From contig CALUCI010000119.1 of NCBI GenBank assembly GCA_943914515.1, forward strand, positions 1 through 16,847: a stretch of DNA of 16,847 nucleotides. The letters run 5' to 3'. This DNA comes from an uncultured Pseudomonas sp. GTDB taxonomy: Bacteria; Pseudomonadota; Gammaproteobacteria; Pseudomonadales; Pseudomonadaceae. The notes beneath the pieces are model-generated. The model ran no database searches. It had not been told where the DNA came from and saw nothing but the letters and a program-made list of their open reading frames with translations. A program made the position numbers and the translations under genes. Each line of letters starts with the position of its first letter. The stretch's first letter is position 1. Below are positions 8,553 through 13,781 of the stretch, piece after piece.

Positions 8553-8622
8553 GTAGGGGCGGGCTTGCCCGCGAATGCGTCGGTGAACTCACCAATGCAA
8601 TCGCGGGCAAGCCCGCTCCTAC
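8553..8622. repeat. REPIN between pcaK and the pcaI promoter
   Basis: GTAGGGGCGGGCTTGCCCGCGA (8553-8574) and the opposed TCGCGGGCAAGCCCGCTCCTAC (8601-8622) form an inverted REP pair with a 26-base spacer. It lies between the pcaK stop (8650) and the PcaR operator of pcaI (8547). It may insulate the pcaI promoter from pcaK readthrough. Confidence 0.88.
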
Positions 8623-8649
8623 AGAAGCGATCGGCCGTCAGATCAGCGA

Positions 8650-9996
8650 TCAGGTCGCATCCGCATGGCTCACCATCCCTTTGACAATCACTGCCACGGT
8701 CGCCAGGCCCGCAGGAATCACCAGCGCCGTCAGCACCTGCTCGAAGTTCCAGCCCAGGCCCAGCAGGGTCGCGCCCATCCAGGCGCCGAGAATCGCGCCG
8801 AAGCGGCCGATCCCGAGCATCCACGACACACCGGTTGCACGGCCCTGGGTCGGGTAGAAACGGGCGGCCAGCGACGGCATCGCCGACTGCGCACCGTTCA
8901 CGCACATGCCGGCGATCAGTACCAGGGTCGCCAGCAGGGTGATGTTGCCCAGGCTCTGGCCGACGGCGTAGGCGAACACCCCGGCCAGCAGGTAGAAGGT
9001 GCCAATGACCTTGTGCGGATTGAAGCGGTCCATCGCCCAGCCCACCGCCACCGCGCTGAGTACGCCGCCGAACTGGAACAGCGCGCCGATGAAGGCGGCC
9101 TGCTCCATGCTCGCGCCGCTGTCACGCATCAGGGTCGGCAGCCAACTGGTCAGCAGGTAGACGATCACCAGCCCCATGAAATAGGTCAGCCACAGCAACA
9201 AGGTGCCGACGCTGTAGGTGCCGGAGAAAATTACCGCCAGCACGTTGCGGCTCTTCACGGTTTTCTGTTCCGGCACGGTGAAGGTGCTGGCCTGGGCGAC
9301 GGTGACCGGGTCGATTGGCGCCAGCGCTTTGCGCACCTTGTCGGCGCCGCGGTTGCGCACCACCAGAAAACGCGCAGATTCCGGCAGCCAGACCACCAGC
9401 ACCAGCGCCAGCAGCAATGGCAGCACGCCGCCGATCAGCAGCAGGCTGTGCCAGCCGAAGGCCGGGATCAGTTTTGCCGAGATGAAACCACCACCGGCCA
9501 TGCCCAGGTTGAAACCGCAGAACATGCTGGTCACCAGCAACGACTTGAGGCGTTCCGGGGTGTATTCCGAGAGCAGCGTGGTGGCGTTGGGCATGCCCGC
9601 GCCGAGGCCCAGGCCGGTCAGGAAACGCAGGACCAGCAACTGGTCAACATTGGTGCTGTAGGCCGAAGCCAGGCTGAAGGCGCCAAACAGCACCACGGCC
9701 CCCACCAGTACCACTTTGCGTCCGAAGCGGTCGGCCAGCGGTCCGGAACCCAGGGCGCCGAAGACCATGCCGATCAACGCAGCACTCATCACCGGACCGA
9801 GGCTGGCGCGGTCGATGCCCCAATCCTGTGACAGCGCCGGAGCGATGAAACCCATCGCCGCGGTGTCGAGGCCATCGAGGAAAACAATCAGGAAACACAG
9901 GATCACCACGCGCCATTGATAGCGCGACAACGGCTGGGCATTGATGAAGGACTGCACATCGAGAGTGCTGCCCACAGCGGCTTGCGGACTGTTCAT
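8650..9996 (-). CDS. pcaK: 4-hydroxybenzoate/protocatechuate transporter (AAHS family MFS)
   Basis: PcaK is the proton-coupled importer of 4-hydroxybenzoate and protocatechuate, and in P. putida it also aids chemotaxis to aromatic acids. The 448-residue product has the length of P. putida PcaK and about 12 membrane segments. The aromatic acid:H+ symporter motif DGLDTA is at 41-46 (Asp41, Asp44) in TM1 and GPLADRFGRK at 85-94 (Asp89) in the first cytoplasmic loop. These are the positions reported as essential in P. putida PcaK. The frame opens 15 codons earlier at a GTG, but ATG 9996 gives the usual MNSPQ...-type N-terminus. The RBS is weak (only TGGA about 9 bases upstream). The PcaR-type operator is more than 230 bases upstream, so the mRNA leader is unusually long. 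Confidence 0.94.
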   Translation of the reverse strand: MNSPQAAVGSTLDVQSFINAQPLSRYQWRVVILCFLIVFLDGLDTAAMGFIAPALSQDWGIDRASLGPVMSAALIGMVFGALGSGPLADRFGRKVVLVGAVVLFGAFSLASAYSTNVDQLLVLRFLTGLGLGAGMPNATTLLSEYTPERLKSLLVTSMFCGFNLGMAGGGFISAKLIPAFGWHSLLLIGGVLPLLLALVLVVWLPESARFLVVRNRGADKVRKALAPIDPVTVAQASTFTVPEQKTVKSRNVLAVIFSGTYSVGTLLLWLTYFMGLVIVYLLTSWLPTLMRDSGASMEQAAFIGALFQFGGVLSAVAVGWAMDRFNPHKVIGTFYLLAGVFAYAVGQSLGNITLLATLVLIAGMCVNGAQSAMPSLAARFYPTQGRATGVSWMLGIGRFGAILGAWMGATLLGLGWNFEQVLTALVIPAGLATVAVIVKGMVSHADAT

Positions 9997-10231
9997 TATT
10001 TTTATCCAGTGAATTGCATGCGAGCGAAAGCCTGCGCGCACGGGCGCGTGCGGACAATCGGCGGGTACGGGAAAAGGTGGGTCAGCTAGCGCATCGTCGC
10101 CAGGCAGAGAGGGACGTGCGGCACGGGGAAAGTGGGCGGTTCATGGGCATTGCCTCTCGCTCATTATTATTGGCGGTCGGGGCAGGCCGACCGATGCGAG
10201 GGACATTAATAAGGCGCAAGGCGCGGCGCAA
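9997..10231 (-). other. Long pcaK leader region
   Basis: If transcription begins just after the operator-promoter at 10232-10263, the pcaK mRNA has a leader of about 230 bases. It contains a 7-bp hairpin (CGGTCGG at 10174-10180, CCGACCG at 10187-10193) and a 5-bp one (CGCAC 10037-10041, GTGCG 10048-10052). It also has a possible 20-codon reading frame starting at the minus-strand ATG at about 10155, preceded by GAGAGG and ending about 85 bases before pcaK. None of these is proven functional. Confidence 0.4.
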
Positions 10232-10263
10232 TTCGATAAACGCAACTCTGTGCGTTTATCGAA
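10232..10263 (-). promoter_or_regulatory. pcaK promoter with PcaR operator
   Basis: TTCGATAAACGCA (10232-10244) and TGCGTTTATCGAA (10251-10263) are perfect 13-base inverted arms. The core half-sites CGATAAACG and CGTTTATCG start 19 bases apart, exactly as at pcaI and pcaR. On the minus strand the -35 position is GTTCGA and, 17 bases on, the -10 is GTTTAT. The site lies 6 bases beyond the pcaR stop codon, so pcaK has its own promoter and is not only read through from pcaR. Confidence 0.75.
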
Positions 10264-10269
10264 CGATTT

Positions 10270-11145
10270 TCAGGCGAAGAGCTGCGTGCTGAGGTCGCGG
10301 CTGGCAGCCAGCATGATCGGCAGGAAGCGCTGCTCCAGTTCACTGCGACTGACCCGCCCGGCGTGGGTACTGACGTTCAGCGCGGCCAGCACCTGGCCGG
10401 AGGCGTCGTACACCGGGACGGCGATGGAGCGCAGGCCCTGCTCCAGCTCCTGGTCCACCACGCACCAGCCCTGCTGACGCACCGCCTGCAGGCATTCGAG
10501 CAACGCTTGCGGGTCATGGATGGTGCGGCTGGTCTTGGCTTGCAGGTCGGCGTGTTCGAGATACTCGTGGAGAGTCGCATCATCCAGCGCCGCCAGCAGG
10601 ATCCGCCCCATCGATGTGCAATACGCCGGCAGGCGCCCGCCGACCGACAGGTCTACCGAAATCAGCCGCTGCACCGTCGCCGAGCGGGCGATGTAGAGAA
10701 TGTCGTCACCTTCCAGCGTGGCCATGTTGCAGGCTTCGTGGAGCTGATCGCTCATGCGGTCCAGGTAGGGCTGCGCCGACACCGCCAGAGGCGTCGAGGA
10801 CAAATAGGCATGACCCAGTGTCAGCACCTTGGGCAACAGCGAGTAGGTACGCCCGTCGGTGGTGGCGTAGCCCAGCTTGATCAGGGTGTGCAGGCAACGC
10901 CGGACTGCCGCACGGGGGATTTCGGTACGGTGGCTGATCTGGGCAATGGTCAGGTGTCGCTTGCGTTCCTGAAATGCCTGGACCACCGCCAGCCCGCGGG
11001 CCAGCGAGGTCATGAAATCCGGATCGCCGGTAAATGCCTGGATGCGCTTGGCCGGCGAAGCCACGATGGGCGGCGCCTGGGAGGCAAAGGAACTGCGCAC
11101 GTTGTCGTTCAGACCAGCTCCCTTGGGTGTTACTTCATCGCTCAT
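10270..11145 (-). CDS. pcaR: IclR-family regulator of beta-ketoadipate genes
   Basis: PcaR is the regulator that, with beta-ketoadipate as inducer, activates the pca genes of P. putida and represses its own gene. The 291-residue product has an approximately 45-residue N-terminal extension, then an IclR winged helix-turn-helix (about 46-105; LTIAQISHRTEIPRAAVRR, then a wing reading TTDGRTYSLLPKVLTLG). A C-terminal IclR effector domain follows (about 120-285; includes YCTSMGRILLAAL and GLRSIAVPVYDASGQVLAALNVS). Length and sequence fit P. putida PcaR and separate it from PobR. The ATG at 11145 follows GAGGTGA. The promoter overlaps a PcaR-type operator at 11174-11203. Confidence 0.94.
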   Translation of the reverse strand: MSDEVTPKGAGLNDNVRSSFASQAPPIVASPAKRIQAFTGDPDFMTSLARGLAVVQAFQERKRHLTIAQISHRTEIPRAAVRRCLHTLIKLGYATTDGRTYSLLPKVLTLGHAYLSSTPLAVSAQPYLDRMSDQLHEACNMATLEGDDILYIARSATVQRLISVDLSVGGRLPAYCTSMGRILLAALDDATLHEYLEHADLQAKTSRTIHDPQALLECLQAVRQQGWCVVDQELEQGLRSIAVPVYDASGQVLAALNVSTHAGRVSRSELEQRFLPIMLAASRDLSTQLFA

Positions 11146-11173
11146 GACTCACCTCGGTCACACTTTCACGAGG

Positions 11174-11211
11174 GCGATTATCGAACCATCGACCGATAAT
11201 CGCAATTGACC
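11174..11211. promoter_or_regulatory. pcaR promoter with PcaR operator
   Basis: GCGATTATCG (11174-11183) and CGATAATCGC (11194-11203) are perfect 10-base inverted arms around a 10-base spacer. On the minus strand -35 TTGCGA (11207-11202) and -10 GATAAT (11184-11179 region) stand 17 bases apart, a much better promoter than at pcaI or pcaK, and both boxes are covered by the arms. This suits autorepression. The minus strand also reads GTTCGATAATCGC across the left arm, nearly the P. putida PcaR site. A plus-strand -35 (TTGACC, 11206-11211) begins 3 bases to the right. Confidence 0.75.
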
Positions 11212-11233
11212 GCTGACCTCAATTGCTTATACC
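11206..11233 (+). promoter_or_regulatory. Candidate plus-strand promoter for a small RNA
   Basis: TTGACC (11206-11211), a 16-base spacer and TATACC (11228-11233) form a plausible sigma-70 promoter pointing away from pcaR. The -35 is 3 bases from the PcaR operator, so PcaR bound there could affect it. No protein gene follows before the strong terminator at 11299-11329. Confidence 0.45.
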
Positions 11234-11239
11234 TTTCCC

Positions 11240-11329
11240 CGGCCACATGTGGCTTCTTGGAGAGACTGGTCAGGTACCCACCGTAGAAGTCAGGGGCACG
11301 GCCTCGCCCACCAGCGAGGCCGTTTTTTT
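11240..11329 (+). ncRNA. Candidate small RNA divergent from pcaR
   Basis: A transcript of about 90 bases is predicted between the promoter at 11206-11233 and the terminator ending at 11329. It contains a palindromic hairpin GCCACATGTGGC (11242-11253) near the 5' end and a possible CTTCT/AGAAG pairing (11253-11257 with 11285-11289) enclosing a GGTACC-containing loop. It ends in the terminator stem with seven Ts, the kind of tail that Hfq-bound RNAs carry. I see no open reading frame with a ribosome-binding site in it. I do not recognise it as a named Pseudomonas RNA. Confidence 0.45.
11299..11329 (+). terminator. Strong Rho-independent terminator
   Basis: CGGCCTCGC (11299-11307), loop CCACCA, GCGAGGCCG (11314-11322), then TTTTTTT (11323-11329). 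This is a perfect 9-bp GC-rich stem with a 7-T tail on the plus strand only. The pcaR gene lies in the opposite direction, so the terminator must serve a plus-strand transcript that begins between about 11205 and 11298. Confidence 0.85.
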
Positions 11330-11386
11330 CATTAAACATTTCGTTCAATTGCCTGGTGGACGTTTCCCGGATATATAGACGGGGTG

Positions 11387-11417
11387 AAAACAGGTTGAAA
11401 CAAAGACCCTGTTTTTA
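11387..11417. terminator. Possible second terminator-like hairpin
   Basis: AAAACAGG (11387-11394) pairs with CCTGTTTT (11408-11415) around a 13-base loop, followed by TATT. The stem is A/T-rich and could work weakly in either direction. It may back up the terminator at 11329 or end a transcript coming from the right. Confidence 0.35.
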
Positions 11418-11466
11418 TTGTCCATTAATGCAAGGATTACTTGATTCATCACCCGTCGATGACACT

Positions 11467-11475
11467 TGCTATACT
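11467..11475 (+). promoter_or_regulatory. Extended -10 promoter upstream of the small unknown gene
   Basis: TGC followed directly by TATACT (11470-11475) is a good extended -10 element. No clear TTGACA stands at the usual distance (TTGATT at 11441 is 23 bases away). A start near 11482 would give a leader of about 230 bases before the GTG at 11716. Confidence 0.5.
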
Positions 11476-11481
11476 CCAGAA

Positions 11482-11715
11482 CGTTGCCGCCCAGCGGGCG
11501 TCATCAAATGCGGATCCAATGTGACCGATCCACTGTGATCCTTGCCGGTTAGTTATCGGATCCGCGTGTCAGACCCGTCCAGGCGTCGACACATTCGAAT
11601 GTCTGTAGCTGCGACAGCCGTTAATACTCTGGCATCCGTAGCCGCGTGCGCGTTACGCCCAATTGCATCAACGCCCCCGCGAAAGCCAGCGTAACTTTGA
11701 TCAACAGGTAGCACT
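11482..11715 (+). other. Structured leader or non-coding RNA region with tandem repeats
   Basis: This segment has no convincing protein gene but much symmetry. Two adjacent 14-base direct repeats (11513-11526 and 11527-11540; 12 of 14 identical, GATCCA-TGTGA core) are enclosed by GCGGATCC (11510-11517) and its inverse GGATCCGC (11558-11565). GTGTC/GACAC arms follow near 11566-11592, then the palindrome ACATTCGAATGT (about 11591-11602) and a CTGT/ACAG stem-loop. It may be the 5' leader of the 66-residue gene or a separate RNA. I do not recognise a known riboswitch. Confidence 0.4.
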
Positions 11716-11916
11716 GTGACGAAAGAAGAACTGCGCGCGGAACTTGAGCGCCAGGAACAACGTTACAAGGAAGTTTACGGCGGAGAAGTCACCACTTACG
11801 CCGCCCAGCCAGATCCGGACCGCAAACCCTGGCGCAAACGCGCCACCGTGATGGATCAGGCCTATGCCGAAGAACTGCGCAAGATCGAGCAGGAACACAA
11901 GGCCGAAGAGCCCTGA
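11716..11916 (+). CDS. Small conserved-looking hypothetical protein, 66 residues
   Basis: The product is 66 residues, very rich in Glu, Lys and Arg, with two predicted charged helices (about 2-20 and 46-63) joined by a Gly/Pro-containing linker (TTYAAQPDPDRKPWR, 26-40). It has no signal peptide or membrane segment and no motif I can name. GTG at 11716 is the only start: an in-frame TGA lies at 11698, and AGGT stands about 7 bases before it. A strong hairpin follows 25 bases after the stop. Codon use resembles the neighbouring genes. I infer a real cytoplasmic protein of unknown function. Confidence 0.65.
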   Translation: MTKEELRAELERQEQRYKEVYGGEVTTYAAQPDPDRKPWRKRATVMDQAYAEELRKIEQEHKAEEP

Positions 11917-11941
11917 CGCCAGGCATTCAACAGCGTGATCG

Positions 11942-11982
11942 AGAGCCCCGCGGCTACCTGTTTGCACAGGTAGCCGGGCTCT
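11942..11982 (+). terminator. Long hairpin after the small gene
   Basis: GGCTACCTGT (11952-11961), loop TTGC, ACAGGTAGCC (11966-11975) form a 10-bp perfect stem. Outside a 3-base bulge, AGAGCCC (11942-11948) pairs with GGGCTCT (11976-11982). The T-run after it is poor (GTCGTTAC), but the 17-bp stem is stable enough to be the 3' end of the small-gene mRNA. Confidence 0.65.
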
Positions 11983-12249
11983 GTCGTTACGCAACCCAAC
12001 ATGAAACCGTAACGGTTTCTCACAAATTTAATACGATCGTTTGAAACCTTTCTGACATCAACTATTCATCCAGTTGCCATCACAAAGCCACATTTTCGTG
12101 GTTTTTTGCCGATTTTTTCCCACATCCTTTGTTCTGCACTGCGCGATACCGTTGTCGCTGAAGCGATCAACCGGTCGCCAGCCGGTGCATCGATTACCGG
12201 GGATTTCTGGCATAATCGCGCCCCCTTATGACCGGGTCAGAAAACCTTC
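11983..12249 (+). promoter_or_regulatory. pitA upstream region: inverted repeat, possible Pho box and extended -10 promoter
   Basis: In order: an inverted repeat GAAACCG-TAA-CGGTTTC (12003-12019), possibly an operator. Then three 7-base elements at 11-base intervals, CTGACAT (12052-12058), TATTCAT (12063-12069) and TTGCCAT (12074-12080), which match the Pho-box unit CTGTCAT at 6, 4 and 5 positions. Last, an extended -10 TGG-CATAAT (12208-12216) with no clear -35, giving a start near 12223 and a leader of about 27 bases. The ribosome-binding site of pitA is weak (GGTCAG). Confidence 0.4.
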
Positions 12250-13722
12250 ATGATCGAATTATTCAGCGGACTTGATGCGTGGGTACTGGTGAGTCTCGTG
12301 CTCGCCTTGACCTTCGTACTCGCCTTCGAGTTCATTAATGGCTTTCATGACACCGCAAACGCGGTCGCGACAGTCATCTACACCAAAGCAATGCCCCCGC
12401 AACTGGCGGTTTTCGCCTCCGGTGTTTTCAACTTCCTCGGTGTGCTGCTGGGCGGTGTGGGCGTTGCCTATGCCATCGTTCACCTGTTGCCGGTGGAACT
12501 GCTGATCAACGTCAACACCGGGCACGGCCTGGCCATGGTCTTCTCGCTGCTGGCGGCGGCCATCACCTGGAACCTGGGCACCTGGTACTTCGGGATTCCG
12601 GCGTCCAGCTCGCACACCCTGATCGGCTCGATCCTCGGTGTCGGCCTGGCCAATGCCCTGCTCAACGACATTCCATTGGGTGACGGGGTCAACTGGCAGA
12701 AAGCGATCGATATCGGCATGTCGCTGGTACTGTCGCCAATGGCCGGTTTCGCTGTCGCCGCCCTGGTGCTGCTGGGCCTGAAATGGTGGCGCCCGCTGTC
12801 GAAGATGCACAAGACGCCAGAACAGCGCCGCATGCTCGACGACAAGAAACACCCGCCGTTCTGGAATCGCCTGGTCCTGATCATGTCCGCCATGGGCGTG
12901 AGCTTCGTGCACGGTTCCAACGATGGCCAGAAAGGTATCGGCCTGATCATGCTGGTATTGATCGGTATCGTGCCGTCGCAGTTCGTCCTCGACCTGAACA
13001 GCACCACCTACCAGATCGAACGTACCCGCGACGCCACCCTGCACCTGAGCCAGTTCTACGAGCGCAACCACGACACCCTGGGTGAGTTCCTGGCCCTGGG
13101 CAAAGCCGCTCAAGGCGATCTGCCAGAGCAGTTCAGCTGCAATCCGCACCAGACCGAGCCGACCATCGCTGCGCTGCAGAAATCCCTGGCCAGCGTGACC
13201 GACTACCGTGCACTGGACGCCGAGCAACGCGTCGAAGTGCGTCGTTACCTGCTCTGCCTGGATGACACCGCGAAGAAAGTCGGCAAGCTGCCGGGCCTGC
13301 AGGCGCGTGAAAAGGCTGACCTCGACAAGCTGCGCAAAGACCTCACCGCCACCACCGAATACGCTCCGTTCTGGGTGATCCTGGCGGTCGCCCTGGCCCT
13401 CGGCCTCGGCACCATGGTCGGCTGGAAGCGTGTGGTACTGACCATCGGCGAGAAGATCGGCAAGCAGGGCATGACCTACGCCCAGGGCATGTCGGCACAG
13501 ATCACCGCAGCCTGCGCCATCGGCATGGCCAACATTTTCAGCCTGCCGGTTTCGACTACCCACGTACTCTCGTCGGGTGTAGCCGGAACCATGGTGGCGA
13601 ACAAGAGCGGCCTGCAAGGCGGCACCGTGCGCACCATCCTGCTGGCCTGGGTGCTGACCCTGCCCGCTTCGATGGGCCTGGCAGCCGGCCTGTTCTGGCT
13701 GGCCACCCGCTTCATCAGCTAA
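12250..13722 (+). CDS. pitA: Low-affinity inorganic phosphate transporter, PiT family
   Basis: This is an inner-membrane phosphate (metal-phosphate):H+ symporter. The 490-residue product is close to E. coli PitA (499). The two inverted PiT signature repeats are seen: NGFHDTANAVATVIYT (30-45) and VHGSNDGQKGIGLIM (220-234). The C-terminal GMANIFSLPVSTTHVLSSGVAGTM block is also present. About five membrane helices precede and five follow a soluble loop of about 120 residues (roughly 250-370, STTYQIERTRD... to ...LRKDLTATTEYAP), typical of the bacterial Pit subgroup. The ATG at 12250 gives the expected MIELFSGLDAWV N-terminus. It is followed by a palindromic terminator shared with the convergent gene. 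The choice of pitA over pitB is by convention. Confidence 0.92.
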   Translation: MIELFSGLDAWVLVSLVLALTFVLAFEFINGFHDTANAVATVIYTKAMPPQLAVFASGVFNFLGVLLGGVGVAYAIVHLLPVELLINVNTGHGLAMVFSLLAAAITWNLGTWYFGIPASSSHTLIGSILGVGLANALLNDIPLGDGVNWQKAIDIGMSLVLSPMAGFAVAALVLLGLKWWRPLSKMHKTPEQRRMLDDKKHPPFWNRLVLIMSAMGVSFVHGSNDGQKGIGLIMLVLIGIVPSQFVLDLNSTTYQIERTRDATLHLSQFYERNHDTLGEFLALGKAAQGDLPEQFSCNPHQTEPTIAALQKSLASVTDYRALDAEQRVEVRRYLLCLDDTAKKVGKLPGLQAREKADLDKLRKDLTATTEYAPFWVILAVALALGLGTMVGWKRVVLTIGEKIGKQGMTYAQGMSAQITAACAIGMANIFSLPVSTTHVLSSGVAGTMVANKSGLQGGTVRTILLAWVLTLPASMGLAAGLFWLATRFIS

Positions 13723-13734
13723 CTGGCTGAACTG

Positions 13735-13766
13735 TGAAAAAGGCGCCTGATCAGGCGCCTTTTTCA
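13735..13766. terminator. Bidirectional terminator, 32-base perfect palindrome
   Basis: TGAAAAAGGCGCCTGA followed by its exact reverse complement TCAGGCGCCTTTTTCA. The GGCGCCTGA stem is flanked by A5 and T5, so it can work as an intrinsic terminator for pitA (plus) and for the convergent ATPase gene (minus), whose stop codons are 13 and 16 bases away. Confidence 0.93.
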
Positions 13767-13781
13767 TTTCTACGGTTTCGA

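Noticed and set aside
7559..8857. A 432-codon open frame on the plus strand opposite pcaI
   Set aside because: It runs antisense through pcaI, the PcaR operator and the REPIN, its composition is not protein-like, and pcaI is a clear family member.
9997..10041. Upstream GTG start of pcaK at 10041
   Set aside because: The additional residues do not fit PcaK proteins. With ATG 9996 the length (448) and the Asp41, Asp44 and Asp89 positions agree with the P. putida protein.
11356..11538. A 60-codon plus-strand frame upstream of the small unknown gene
   Set aside because: There is no ribosome-binding site, it crosses the hairpin at 11387-11417 and the predicted promoter at 11467-11475, and its composition is unlike neighbouring genes.
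12259..13767. A 502-codon open frame on the minus strand opposite pitA
   Set aside because: It is the antisense shadow of pitA. Its translation is rich in Gln, His and Gly with no domain, and high GC with biased codon use makes such frames common.
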